Assembly (NCBI RefSeq): GCF_001998865.1
Contig: NZ_CP019607.1
Coordinates: forward strand, 1,426,001-1,490,000
Reading direction: 5' to 3'
DNA from: Tessaracoccus flavescens
GTDB lineage: Bacteria; Actinomycetota; Actinomycetes; Propionibacteriales; Propionibacteriaceae
DNA: 64,000 bases
The position numbers and the translations under genes are program-made. How positions within the stretch are numbered: position 1 is the stretch's first letter; the number at the start of each line of letters is the position of its first letter. The notes under the pieces were generated by a model. That model did no database searches, had not been told where the DNA came from, and saw nothing but the letters and a program-made list of their open reading frames with translations. Below, in pieces: positions 37,257 to 46,851 of this stretch.

Positions 37257-38360
37257 TCAGTCGCGCTCCGACGCCGAGCGGGAATCGATCAGCTCGCCTC
37301 CGGAGGACCACAGCGAGAGTCCCTTGGCCGAGCGCTCCACGAGGACGCCGACGACGCAGGCGATCGCCAGGCCGGTCCCGCTGAAGTCGACCATCCGGTC
37401 GAGGGTTCCGGTCCCCGGCAGCTCGGATAGCAGGACGAGCACGCCCCAGCCCCCGAAGCCGAGCAGGAACCGCGGGACGATGCCCCATCCGATCCCTCCC
37501 GGCCAGGTCGGGCGGAGCCAGACCGCACGCTGGCCGAGCGACTCGCGGCCCCTACGGAACGCGAGCAGGGCCGCGAGGACAACGGCGGTCGCGATGAAGC
37601 GGTCCCACGCACCCTCGGTCTGCGTCTCGTCGCTGAACACGAACGTCGAGATCACGCGCCAGATGGTCAGGCACAGCGAGGGGAGCACGATGAGAAGGCT
37701 CGCGTCGATCACCATCCCGACCAGTCGGCGGGTCCGGGTCACGGGGCGCGGACGGCGGCGGGTGCGGGCCGACTCATCCGGGTCGGGAAGGAAGAACAGC
37801 ACGACGGGGGCGGCGACCGCGCCGATCAACGCCCCGGCCGAGTTCAGGATCAGGTCGTCGACGTCGCCCACGCGGTAGCGACAGGGGAACAGTCCGAAGC
37901 CGCCCGTGGTCTGGGTCGCCTCGATGAAGGCGGAAAGGGCGACGCCGCTGAGGAAGGAGAACACGATCCCGCGCCCGAAGAAGCGACGCATGAGGGCTCC
38001 CCAGGGGATGAAGAGCAGCACGTTGAACGCCACCTGCAGGAAGACGAAGCTCGTCAGCAGGGCCCGCGCCCCGTGCTGGGCGTGGTACTCGATCAGGTCG
38101 CCGACGAAGGCGAACGGTGTGAGGTTCCGGCCTGGCACGGGGTGGGTCGAGCACCACTCCTGCGTGGGGATCGGCAGCAGCGTGTAGGCGATCAACGCCA
38201 CGCCGTAGACGGAGACCATGGCCGCGCCGATCAGGCGGATGAAGCGGATCTGACCGTGACTGCGCGACTCCCACACGAGGATGGGCACGATGAGCGCCGC
38301 GAAGGCCAACACCCCGAACAGCACCCCCACGAAGGCGGGCCAGGTCCACGCATCAATCAC
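37257..38360 (-). CDS. VanZ-like / RDD-like membrane protein
   Basis: 367 residues. The first half is a VanZ-family domain with about five helices: VYGVALIAYTLLPIP, ARALLTSFVFLQVAFNVLLFIPWGALMRRFFGR, IEATQTTGGFGLFPCRYRVGDVDDLILNSAGALIGA, which is the R-x-x-D-V-D-D-L-x-x-N-x-x-G core. After a basic loop (RTRRRPRPVTRTRRLVG) the second half has RDD-like helices (MVIDASLLIVLPSLCLTIW, FRRGRESLGQRAVWLR). VanZ proteins are linked to teicoplanin resistance but most are of unknown role. Start MIDAWTWP follows a divergent 150-base region shared with the gene at 38511. Convergent with pfkB at 30 bases. Confidence 0.85.
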   Translation of the reverse strand: MIDAWTWPAFVGVLFGVLAFAALIVPILVWESRSHGQIRFIRLIGAAMVSVYGVALIAYTLLPIPTQEWCSTHPVPGRNLTPFAFVGDLIEYHAQHGARALLTSFVFLQVAFNVLLFIPWGALMRRFFGRGIVFSFLSGVALSAFIEATQTTGGFGLFPCRYRVGDVDDLILNSAGALIGAVAAPVVLFFLPDPDESARTRRRPRPVTRTRRLVGMVIDASLLIVLPSLCLTIWRVISTFVFSDETQTEGAWDRFIATAVVLAALLAFRRGRESLGQRAVWLRPTWPGGIGWGIVPRFLLGFGGWGVLVLLSELPGTGTLDRMVDFSGTGLAIACVVGVLVERSAKGLSLWSSGGELIDSRSASERD

Positions 38361-38510
38361 GCCACCCGAGTATTCCGTCTCCGGAGCACCCGCTCAATGC
38401 CGGGTGCGACACGCGCCCGCACCGGACACCCTCGTCGCAGAGGGTAGCGACCCGGGTCGCAGGCAGCCTGTGCAAGGCTGTGACCAGGCACGATGCCCAG
38501 GAGGTGCACG

Positions 38511-39089
38511 ATGGACGGATCGCCGCCCACCCGCGATGGGTGGCGCTCGACACCGCGTGACGGTGCGAGGCTTGGCGCGACCGGGCATGGCCGGTGGGGG
38601 GTGGCTGCCGTCTTGGGGGCGTCAGCGGTCGTCTGCTGGTCCGTGCTGGCGATGCTGCAGGTGCTGATTCTGAACCCCCTCGCCGCCATGCCGGGCTGGA
38701 CCCTCGCCGAGATCGGCGACGGGGTCCGCGCCGCAGGCGACTCCATGGGGACGCCGGCGAGCGTCGTCATGCTCGGCTTGCCGATCGTGGCGGCGCTCGT
38801 CGTGTGCTGCGTGTTCGCCGCCGGGCGGATCAGCGTCCGCCAGATGGTGAACTCGCTGCTCGGCGTGCTAGCGGCATCCGGCCTGATCTACCTCTGGGCG
38901 TCGGCCGGGCCGGCCATCGCGATGGCGGACGCCTTCGGGATCAGCGGCGGCGACCACACGGGCTGGGGCTGGACGCTGCCGGCCGTCAGCGCGGCGGCCC
39001 TCCTCATGCTGATCGCAGGCGAGGTGAGGTGGTGGCGGGGTTCAGCGGTGCGGACCCGCCGCCCCGGACGACCGGCTACCGCCCGCTGA
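38511..39089 (+). CDS. Unknown four-helix membrane protein
   Basis: 192 residues from ATG 38511, chosen because AGGAGGTG lies 5 bases before it; an ATG 18 bases earlier lacks this. After a basic hydrophilic N-terminus there are four hydrophobic segments: WGVAAVLGASAVVCWSVLAM, VVMLGLPIVAALVVCCVFA, SLLGVLAASGLIYLWAS and LPAVSAAALLMLIAG, with a short basic tail. No family is recognised. It resembles other small actinobacterial membrane proteins only in layout. Its end overlaps the convergent efeB end by 14 bases. Conventional codon use and a good ribosome site make it likely to be expressed. Confidence 0.7.
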   Translation: MDGSPPTRDGWRSTPRDGARLGATGHGRWGVAAVLGASAVVCWSVLAMLQVLILNPLAAMPGWTLAEIGDGVRAAGDSMGTPASVVMLGLPIVAALVVCCVFAAGRISVRQMVNSLLGVLAASGLIYLWASAGPAIAMADAFGISGGDHTGWGWTLPAVSAAALLMLIAGEVRWWRGSAVRTRRPGRPATAR

Positions 39090-40343
39090 AGAGCGCCTGC
39101 CCGACGTACTCGCCCTCGGCGACGCCGGGTGGTACAGCCCAGAGCCCTGAGCCGACGTGCTGCAGGTACTCCATCATCAGGTCGTTGCGGCTGAGCTTGG
39201 ACTGCATCGGGATGTAATGGGTGCGCGGGTCGGTGACGAACGCGATGAAGAACAGTCCGGCAGAGAGCCGGCCGAGCGAGTCGTTGCCGTCGACGTAGTT
39301 GTAGCCGCGTCTGAGCAGGTGCACGCCGTCGTTGTGGTCGGGGTGGGCGATGGCGACGTGCGAGGCGGCGTCGACGATGGGCACACCGCCGCGGCCCTCG
39401 AGCCGGAAGTCGGGCTGGTCGAACTCAGTGCCGCCCGACAGGGGAGCACCCTCGCGCTTGGTGCGCCCGACGATGTTCTCCTGCTCGCGCATCGGGGCGC
39501 GGTCCCAGGTCTCGACCTGCATCCTGATCTTGCGGGCGACCAGGTACGACCCACCGGTGAGCCAAGCGGCGTTCGGGTCGGCGCCTTCGGGCACCCACAC
39601 GTGCCTGTCGACCAACTCCGTCTGTTCGCCCCGCACCCCCATGGTCCCGTCCTTGAAGTGAACAGGTTGCGCGGGGTCGACTGGCTGACGCTCGTCGAGG
39701 ACGTGCGGCCGAAGCCGAGCTGCGACCAGCGCAGGCTTGCGCGCCCGAACGCGATCCGCGTGAGGTTGCGCACCGCGTGCACTGCGACCTGCGGGTCGTT
39801 GGCGCAGGCCTGGATGCAGAGATCACCGTCGGAGAGGGCCGGATCGAGGTTGTCTGCGACGAAGTGCGGCAGCCGCTCGAGCGCCGCCGGACGCCTCGAG
39901 GCGATCCCGAACCGGTCGTTGCCTGAGGCGTCCTCGAAGAGCGTCGGCCCGAAGCCGAACGTGATGGTCAGGCCCGTAGGCGGAAGGTCATAGGCCTCCC
40001 CCGTGTCCTCGGGCGGGGCGTCGTAGCTGCCGGACATGGCGTCCAGCTCTCCTGCCGATCCGCCCTGGGTCATTCGCGCGGCGGCGACGGTCCACTCGGT
40101 GAGCAGGCCGATCAGGCCTTCGCGGTCGAGCCCGTCCGCGACGTCGAGGGCGGCGAAGTGCATCCGGTCCTGGGCAGGCGTGACGATCCCCGCCTGGTGC
40201 GGGCCGTGGTAGGGGTAGGCGTCGGAGGCCTCGGGCTCCGCGTCCTCTTGCCGCGAGCCGGCCGTGGCGAGGACGAGCGCGCCCGCTGCGGCGCCGCCCA
40301 CCCCTCCCGCTCCGAACAGCCCGCGGCGGCTGAGGTCGCTCAT
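39076..40343 (-). pseudogene. efeB: EfeB Dyp-type heme peroxidase, one frameshift
   Basis: Starts at ATG 40343 with a twin-arginine signal (SDLSRRGLFGAGGVG), fitting Tat export of EfeB. The first frame holds G-P-H-Q-A-G-I-V-T-P, then LTITFGFGPTLFE and FGRTSSTSVSQSTPRNLF. Near 39661 one base is missing, and the second frame continues with F-K-D-G-T-M-G, then RHVWVPEGADP, GGSYLVARKIRMQVE, heme-side H-x-R-R-x-Y region (LLRRGYNYVDG) and GLFFIAFVTDP to the end. Joined it is about 422 residues, the usual EfeB length. It extracts or oxidises iron/heme for the EfeUO importer. Start overlaps the efeO stop by 4 bases (ATGA). Frameshift may be real or a sequencing error. Confidence 0.88.
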
Positions 40344-41054
40344 GACAGGATCGCGCCGGACATCTTCGACAGAGGCTCGGAGAGCGCGTTGACTGCGTCG
40401 GCGAGCTGCTTGACATCCTCGTCGCTGAGCTTGTCGTAGGTGACGAAGCCCTCGCCTTCGCGGTGCTTGTCCAGCAGGCTCTGCAGCTTCGTGAACGCCT
40501 CCTCGATCTGCTTGTCCAGCGCCTCGTCCTTGCGCTGCAGGAGCGGACGAAAGCCCTCCCACTCGACCTTGGCGCCGTCGACGTTCGCCTGGAAGTCCCA
40601 CAGGTCGGCTGGGCGGTCGCGCCCGAGTCGCGGGCGGCCGCCTTGGACGCTGCCCAGATGAACAGTGCGGTCTCGAGCCCTTCGCGGCCGACGGCGAGGA
40701 GGGCGACGACGACGAGCGGCCAGGGTCGCGTGGCCTCGTCGAGGCGCCGCGCAGGCTCCTGCTGAGGCCGCGGGCCGCGGTCGCCATCCAGAGGATCATC
40801 CAGGTGACGAACGCGACCGCGACGATCGAGAGAGTGCCGCCGATGAACTCCTGGGCCTCGAAGGTGAGGCCCTTGGGGCCGTAGGTCAGGACCGCCCCGA
40901 AGAGCAGGGAGATGCCGACGGCGACGCCGACCCCGGTCCAGATGTAGCGCAGGTCGCTGTGGCGGTCGGACTTCACCAGGTAGGCGATGAGGATACTGAC
41001 GATCGGCGCGGCTTCCAGACCTTCTCGGAGCCCAATCAGAAAATTAGCCAACAT
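40340..41054 (-). pseudogene. efeU: efeU-efeO deletion fusion, frameshifted
   Basis: The first about 103 codons from ATG 41054 are the N-terminus of EfeU (FTR1-type iron permease): LIGLREGLEAAPIVSILIAY with the R-E-G-L-E iron motif. A missing base near 40744 shifts the frame; LDEATRPWPLVVVALLAVGR, then EGLETALFIWAAS (second R-E-G-L-E) continues to about codon 140. At about 40607-40625 the sequence jumps to the C-terminus of EfeO: DLWDFQANVDGAKVEWEGF, RPLLQRKDEALDKQIEEA, ending KMSGAILS with TGA at 40340-40342. About half of EfeU and most of EfeO, probably over 1 kb, are missing. The operon cannot make a normal importer. A DtxR-like box lies upstream. Confidence 0.85.
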
Positions 41055-41071
41055 CGGTATTGCCTTTATTC

Positions 41072-41090
41072 ATCGGTAAGGTGCACCTAA
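41072..41090 (-). promoter_or_regulatory. DtxR/IdeR-like iron box upstream of efeU
   Basis: This 19-bp site matches the DtxR/IdeR consensus TTAGGTTAGGCTAACCTAA at 13 positions and contains the near-palindrome TAAGGTGCACCTAA. It lies 18 bases upstream of the efeU start, where it would repress transcription in iron-replete cells. Iron control of efe genes is well known; this site is inferred. Confidence 0.55.
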
Positions 41091-41290
41091 AGACCTCCGA
41101 CGGGGTGCAAAGTCAATCCGTGGCGCTCACGAGTCCGTTCCGCGGTCGGTTTCGCCGTGACCAGGGACGTCGTCGCTCCGGGGTCGGGCTTCAGGGCCGA
41201 ACCGGCTCGACCGGCACACACCATCGCTTCCGCCGGCCCGCTGAAGCCCACGGAAACGCGGCCATTATCCGGGCCGTCTACGATGGGAGG

Positions 41291-43195
41291 GTGATCGTCC
41301 GACGGGTGCTGCGCGCCATGCTTGCGGCGCTGCTGGTGGCGCTGGTGGCCGTGACGACCCCTCTCACCGCCTCCGCCAAGCAGGAGTACCTGGACGTCAG
41401 GATCACGTCTGTCTCCACTCCCGTGCTTGATCTCAGCGATCCCGACCAGGTGATCGAGCTCAAGGGAACGTTGACCAACACCTCCACGGTCCCAATCAGC
41501 TATCTGGTCGTCCACTTCTGGCGCGACGCGAGCGAGATCAGGTCCACGGAGCAGTTGGCGGAGGCGAATGAGAACGTCCCGCTCGGGGCCCGGCTCTTCA
41601 ACGAGTCGCTCGGCAACCTCGACATCATCACGCGGGAGGAGGCCTTCGGCCCGGGCGAGCGCGCCGACTTCACCGTCCGCACGACCGTCGCCCAACTCGC
41701 CGACGAGTCACCCGAGCTGACCCGCGACCAGGCGGCGTACCTCCTCGGCGTGCATGTGCGCGGCATCCCCCAGGACGGCCCCAACCAGGTGGTCGGCCGC
41801 GACCAGCTCGCCCTGGCCGCCACGACGGATCCCGTCACCTCGTCCGCGGTCGTCGCCCTGACGGCCACCCCCACGTGGCTTGCGGACGGCAGCTTCGTCG
41901 ATGACTCGTTGGCCGGTGAACTCGACGGCCGCCTCGACACCCTGCTGACCAGCGCGGAACGGCCGTCGGTCCAGTCGGCGATCGACCCGGCCCTCTACGC
42001 GGCGGCCAGACGGCTCGCCGAGCCACACACGGTCGCGGGCGAGGACAGGCCGGGCAACGGCATCGCGCTGCGCTGGGTCGCCCGGGTAGACAAGCTCGCC
42101 TCGGAGGGCCGCCTGTGGCGCCTGCCCTTCGGCAACCCCGACCTTGCCCGGGCCGACGCGACCGGACAACTGCAGCAGGCGCTAGCGTGGAGCCGCGACG
42201 CGCGCGGCGACATCCTCGACGACCTCGACTCGGTGGTCATCCTCAACCCGGGCGTCAGCGAGTCGCTCGTCGCGAAGCTCGGCGAGTTCGACACGGTCAT
42301 CGTCCGCGACGCGACGGGCGCGAAGCCGGGCCCGCCCCGGCTCCTTGGTGCCGCTCCGGAGGATCCGCTCGCCGCGGAGCCCGCCGGGATCCGGCTCGCG
42401 GGCCGCATCGCGGACGAGTTCCTCGCCGCCAGGGCGCCGCTCTACGTGATCGAGTCGGCCGATGACGCCGAGATCGACGCCGAGCTGGGCGCGTGGCGCA
42501 CCCACGTCGTCCCGACGGCCACCCCGGCCGAGCCCGTCCGCTGGGAGCCTGGCAAGGAGCCGGCCGCCTGGAACGAGGTCTCGGCGGCCCTGCGCAGGGC
42601 GGCGGAGGACGCTGAACTGCTGGGCGACCTGACCGGAGGTGAAGTCGCCAGCCTCAGCCCGGTGGCCGCCTACGCCTTCTCCATGGGCTTCCCCACCCAG
42701 TCGGCCGCGGTGTCCTACATCACGCAGGCCTCCCCCGCTCACGTCGACCTGGACAAGATCACCCTCAAGGCCGTGTCGTCGGTGGTGATGGGTGACAGGG
42801 CGAACCAGTTCCCCGCCACGCTGACCAACGGGCTCACGGTTCCGGTCACCGTCGGCGTCCGGTTCACCTCGGACGCCCCGCAGCGAATCCGCGTGCCAGA
42901 CCTCGAGCCGCAGGTGATCCCCCCGGGCGAGTCGATCACCGTGAACATCACCCCGGAAGCCACGGCCAACGGCGTCGCGCTCGTGCAGGCCCAACCCGTG
43001 ACCGCCGGAGGGGTCGCCCTCGGAAAGAGCACCACAATCGAGATCACTGCGACCGACTTTGGGCGCGTCGGCTGGATCATCATCCTCGTCTCGGGTGCAG
43101 TACTCCTAGGAGGGACGGCGTGGCGGATCCGCGCAGTGCGGCGCGAACGCGGCAAGGCCTCCGAGAAGGAAGACATTGAGCGAGCAAGTCAGTAG
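41291..43195 (+). CDS. DUF6049-type secreted/membrane protein upstream of MurJ
   Basis: 634 residues if started at GTG 41291; GTG 41306 or ATG 41318 are alternatives. A signal peptide (MLAALLVALVAVTTPLTASA) leads to a large extracytoplasmic part with a beta-rich N-terminal domain (LKGTLTNTSTVPISYLVVHFW), a glycoside-hydrolase/deacetylase-like middle (DDLDSVVILNPG, FLAARAPLYVIES) and a C-terminal beta domain (VPVTVGVRFTSD), then one helix near the C-terminus and a basic tail. It matches the layout of Rv3909, which precedes the murJ homologue Rv3910 in mycobacteria. The stop overlaps the murJ start by 20 bases, so they are coupled. Likely linked to cell-wall synthesis; mechanism unknown. Confidence 0.8.
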   Translation: MIVRRVLRAMLAALLVALVAVTTPLTASAKQEYLDVRITSVSTPVLDLSDPDQVIELKGTLTNTSTVPISYLVVHFWRDASEIRSTEQLAEANENVPLGARLFNESLGNLDIITREEAFGPGERADFTVRTTVAQLADESPELTRDQAAYLLGVHVRGIPQDGPNQVVGRDQLALAATTDPVTSSAVVALTATPTWLADGSFVDDSLAGELDGRLDTLLTSAERPSVQSAIDPALYAAARRLAEPHTVAGEDRPGNGIALRWVARVDKLASEGRLWRLPFGNPDLARADATGQLQQALAWSRDARGDILDDLDSVVILNPGVSESLVAKLGEFDTVIVRDATGAKPGPPRLLGAAPEDPLAAEPAGIRLAGRIADEFLAARAPLYVIESADDAEIDAELGAWRTHVVPTATPAEPVRWEPGKEPAAWNEVSAALRRAAEDAELLGDLTGGEVASLSPVAAYAFSMGFPTQSAAVSYITQASPAHVDLDKITLKAVSSVVMGDRANQFPATLTNGLTVPVTVGVRFTSDAPQRIRVPDLEPQVIPPGESITVNITPEATANGVALVQAQPVTAGGVALGKSTTIEITATDFGRVGWIIILVSGAVLLGGTAWRIRAVRRERGKASEKEDIERASQ

Positions 43196-46100
43196 TACCC
43201 GCAAACTCGTCTCCGCGAGCGCCCTGATGGCCTCGGGGACGCTGATCTCGCGAGTCCTCGGCATGGTCCGCGTCGTCCTGATCGTCATCATCCTCGGCTC
43301 GTCCACCCGGCAGGCCGACATGTTCGAGCTGGCCAACACCGTCCCGAACGCCATCTACATCCTGTTCGCGGGCGGCGCCCTCAACACGGTCCTCGTGCCC
43401 CAGATCGTGCGGGCGATCAAGAAGGATCCGGACGGCGGCGAGGCCTACACCAACCGGATCATGACGGCCTTCATGCTGATCGTGGCCGCGGTAGCGGTGC
43501 TCATCACCGCGGCCGCCCCGATCGTGACGTCGATCTACTCGTCGAGCGCGTGGCGGACCCCGGAGCTCAGCTCCCAGTACGCCTCCCTCGTCGCGCTCGC
43601 CTACCTGACGCTTCCGCAGATCTTCTTCTACGGGGCCTTCTTCCTGCTCGGCCAGGTCCTCAACGCGCGCGACAAGTTCGGCCCCATGATGTGGGCCCCC
43701 ATCGCCAACAACGTGGTCTCGATCCTCGTGCTCGGCCTCTACTTCGTCATCTGGGGCAACGACGGCGACACCTCACTCGCCTTCACAACGGGCCAGATCT
43801 GGGTGCTCGGCGCCGGCTCGACGCTCGGCATCGCCGTCCAGACGGCCATGCTGTTCCCCTATCTGCGCAAGGTCGGCTTCACGTTCCGGCCCCGGTTCGA
43901 CCTGAAGGGGACCGGCCTCGGCAAGACGTTCAAGCTGGCGATCTGGACCATCGGCTTCGTCGCCGTCAACCAGCTGGCCCTGATCGTCGTCCAGCGGCTT
44001 GCGACCTCCGCGACGGCCGGCGGATCCGGTGCAGGCCTGCAGGTCTACAACAACGCCCACCTGTTGTGGATCCTTCCGCACTCGCTGATCACGGTGTCGC
44101 TCGCGACCGCGATGCTGCCGAACGCCTCACGCCTGGCGGCGGCAGGCGACCGGGAGGGCGTGGCGGCCGAGTTCACCAAGACGACGCGGCTCGCGCTGAT
44201 CATCATCGTCCCCGCGACCGTCGTCTTCCTCGCGCTCGCCGGCCCGATCTCGGGCATCCTCTTCGGCCACGGGCCCAACGGGCAGGCAGACGCCGCACTC
44301 ATCGCGTGGACGCTGATGGCCTTCGCCGTCGGACTGATCCCGTTCACGGTGCAGTTCGTCTGCCTGCGCACCTACTACGCGCTCGAGGACACCCGCACCC
44401 CGTTCCTGCTGCAGGTGCTGATCGCCGGGCTCAACGCGCTGGGCGCCGTCCTGCTCGTCCAGTTCGTCGACTCGCCCCGCTGGGTGGCCCCAGCGCTCGG
44501 CCTTGCCTACTCGTTCGCCTACCTGGTCGGCGTTCTCGTCTCCTGGCAGCTGCTGCGCCGTCGAGTCCCCGGCCTCAACGGCGGAAGACTGATCCTGCAC
44601 ATCGTGCGTCTCGCGATCGGCTCGGCGGCGGGAGGCGTGGCGGCCTACCACCTCGCGAAGTGGCTGACCGCGCTGATCCCGAACCAGTTCCTCGGCGAGA
44701 TCGTGGCGTGCGTCGTTGGCGGCCTCGTCGTCCTCGGCGCCTACCTCTTCGTCGGCAAACTGCTGAAGGTCCGTGAGCTGAACAGCCTTGGCGACCTCGT
44801 CCGCAGCAGGCTCGGCCGCGGGAAGGGCACCCCTGCGGTCGCGGCGGCCGAGTCCGCAGACGACCAGGTCACGATGATGCTTCCCGCGATCTACGACGAC
44901 CGGCCCACGCGCATCTCGCCCGTCGTCGACGACATCGGCCCCCTGGACGACGGCGGCCCGGCGACGATCATCCGCAACCGCCCGCCGATCAGCAGACACA
45001 CCTTCGATGAGCCAGCCCAGGAGGCCAGCATGGACGACGACATCTTCCGCCGCCCGAGCAGGGCCGAGGAGACCGAAGACGAGGAGGTCGAGGACAGCCT
45101 CGCCGATGCCGCCGACGGCGTCGAAGACTCCGGCTGGCAGGACGAGCCGACCTCTGCGGAGCAGACCACCGGTCGCATCGATCTCGACTCCCTGTTCCGG
45201 GAGGAGGCGAGCCGCGGCATCGCCACGGTCGGCACGCTGCTCAGCACCCGCTACGAACTGATCCAACTGCTGGCGGGGCGGCATGGGACCGAGACCTGGC
45301 GCGCCCACGACCAGGTGCTCTCCCGCGACGTCGTCGTCCACGTGATCGCCCCCGGCGATGAGCGCATCTCCGAGTTGATGATGGCAGCCCGCAAGGGTGC
45401 GGTCGCCACGGACTCGCGCTTCCTCAGGGTGCTCGACGCCGACGAGATCACCGATCCCGATCAGGGAATCGGGGCCTACGTCGTCGCGGAGTACACCACG
45501 GGCCGCTCGCTCTCCGCGCTGCTCGCGAAGGGCCCGTTGAGTGCCATCGAGGCGGCATACGTCGTGCGCGAACTGGCGGACGCGCTGGTCGGGGTGCACG
45601 CTCAGGGCCTCTTCCACGAGCAGCTCAATCCCGAGAACGTGATCATCACCAGCTCCGGGGCCGTGCGACTCGTCGGCTTCGGCGTCGAGGCGACGCTTGC
45701 CGGGCACGAGGAGGGCGGCAACGCCTGGGCCTGGCGGGAACGCGCAGACGTCGTCGGTCTCGGCAAGCTGTTGTACGCCGCCCTTGTCAGGCATTGGCCC
45801 GACGGCGCAGCCTACGGCCTGCCAGCCGCCCCGATCGTCGCTGGGGAGCCCGCGGCCCCCTACACGGTGCAGGCGGGCATCTCGCCCGCCCTCGACCGGA
45901 TCTGCGTGACCACGATCACCGAGCGTGGGGCCATGTCCGAGCGTCGGATCACGACCGCCTCGCAGCTCGTCAACGAGCTGACCCAGGTGCTCGGCACCGC
46001 CGACGCCTCGGCCGATCTCGAGCAGCGCGTCCGCTCGCGGCGCACCGACGAGGACCAGCCTGTAGCCCGCGTCGCCCCGGCGGCGGTGACGGCGACCCAG

Positions 46101-46805
46101 CCCGCGCGCGCCATGGATCTGGAACCAGAGACGGTGGTCGTCGAGCCGAGGCCGCAGCCCTCGCCCGGGCAGCCGCCCGCCGAGCGGGCGCAGCGTTCCC
46201 GCCCGGTGCTGTGGGTGCTGCTCGCGCTCGCGGTGATCGCCCTGGTGGTGTCGCTGATCATCGTCGGCGTCAACAGCGCGCGGGAGAACAGCGCTCAGGA
46301 GCCGCCGACCCCGGCCAACGGCCCCAGCACGACGGCCAGCCCCACCGCGTCCGCGATCACCATCGTCGGGGCCCGGGACTTCGACCCGGAGACCGACGGA
46401 GGCAACGGCGAGGAACTGCCCGAGCTGGTCGGCAACGTCTTCGACGGGGATCCGGCGACGTCGTGGAAGACGATGTCGTACAAGAACCGGCCGAACCTCG
46501 GCGGGCTGAAGCCCGGCGTCGGCGTCATCCTCGACCTGGGTGAGCCGCGCACCGTCACGGCGGCCGAGCTGACCCTCACCGGCGGGGCGACGAGCATCGA
46601 ACTGCGCGTCCCGAGCGGGGACGAGCCGTCGATGCGCACGGAGGCGGACTGGATGCTGGTGGGCGCGAACGAGGCCGCCACCGGCACCGTCTCCGTCCCG
46701 CTGACGGCACCGACCGAGACCCGCTACCTGATGGTGTACTTCACGAACCTGCCGCCGGTCGGCGACCGGTTCATCGGCGAACTCAACGAGGTAAAGCTCA
46801 GCTGA
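43176..46805 (+). CDS. murJ: MurJ lipid II flippase fused to pseudokinase and discoidin-like domain
   Basis: 1209 residues from TTG 43176, with GAGAAGGA just upstream. Residues 1-530 are a MurJ/MviN flippase of 14-15 helices (SGTLISRVLGMVRVVLI, FAGGALNTVLVPQI, LDTRTPF-like EDTRTPFLLQ). An acidic linker (S-M-D-D-D-I-F) leads to a protein-kinase fold at about 688-950 in which H-R-D is replaced by F-H-E-Q-L-N-P-E-N and D-F-G by V-G-F-G: catalytic Asp residues are missing, so it is a pseudokinase. Then a helix at about 1010-1032 and an extracytoplasmic domain (about 1065-1209; VFDGDPATSWKTMSY, GVILDLGEP). This is the architecture of mycobacterial Rv3910, whose pseudokinase recruits FhaA. It flips lipid II for peptidoglycan synthesis. 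Confidence 0.95.
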   Translation: MSEQVSSTRKLVSASALMASGTLISRVLGMVRVVLIVIILGSSTRQADMFELANTVPNAIYILFAGGALNTVLVPQIVRAIKKDPDGGEAYTNRIMTAFMLIVAAVAVLITAAAPIVTSIYSSSAWRTPELSSQYASLVALAYLTLPQIFFYGAFFLLGQVLNARDKFGPMMWAPIANNVVSILVLGLYFVIWGNDGDTSLAFTTGQIWVLGAGSTLGIAVQTAMLFPYLRKVGFTFRPRFDLKGTGLGKTFKLAIWTIGFVAVNQLALIVVQRLATSATAGGSGAGLQVYNNAHLLWILPHSLITVSLATAMLPNASRLAAAGDREGVAAEFTKTTRLALIIIVPATVVFLALAGPISGILFGHGPNGQADAALIAWTLMAFAVGLIPFTVQFVCLRTYYALEDTRTPFLLQVLIAGLNALGAVLLVQFVDSPRWVAPALGLAYSFAYLVGVLVSWQLLRRRVPGLNGGRLILHIVRLAIGSAAGGVAAYHLAKWLTALIPNQFLGEIVACVVGGLVVLGAYLFVGKLLKVRELNSLGDLVRSRLGRGKGTPAVAAAESADDQVTMMLPAIYDDRPTRISPVVDDIGPLDDGGPATIIRNRPPISRHTFDEPAQEASMDDDIFRRPSRAEETEDEEVEDSLADAADGVEDSGWQDEPTSAEQTTGRIDLDSLFREEASRGIATVGTLLSTRYELIQLLAGRHGTETWRAHDQVLSRDVVVHVIAPGDERISELMMAARKGAVATDSRFLRVLDADEITDPDQGIGAYVVAEYTTGRSLSALLAKGPLSAIEAAYVVRELADALVGVHAQGLFHEQLNPENVIITSSGAVRLVGFGVEATLAGHEEGGNAWAWRERADVVGLGKLLYAALVRHWPDGAAYGLPAAPIVAGEPAAPYTVQAGISPALDRICVTTITERGAMSERRITTASQLVNELTQVLGTADASADLEQRVRSRRTDEDQPVARVAPAAVTATQPARAMDLEPETVVVEPRPQPSPGQPPAERAQRSRPVLWVLLALAVIALVVSLIIVGVNSARENSAQEPPTPANGPSTTASPTASAITIVGARDFDPETDGGNGEELPELVGNVFDGDPATSWKTMSYKNRPNLGGLKPGVGVILDLGEPRTVTAAELTLTGGATSIELRVPSGDEPSMRTEADWMLVGANEAATGTVSVPLTAPTETRYLMVYFTNLPPVGDRFIGELNEVKLS

Positions 46806-46810
46806 CGCGA

Positions 46811-46841
46811 CGACGCCGCCGTGGCTGGCACGGCGGCGTCG
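46811..46841. terminator. Bidirectional terminator between murJ and the TM2 gene
   Basis: A perfect 13-bp stem, CGACGCCGCCGTG and CACGGCGGCGTCG, with loop GCTGG, lies between two convergent genes and can serve both. Confidence 0.75.
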
Positions 46842-46851
46842 AGGGTATGGT

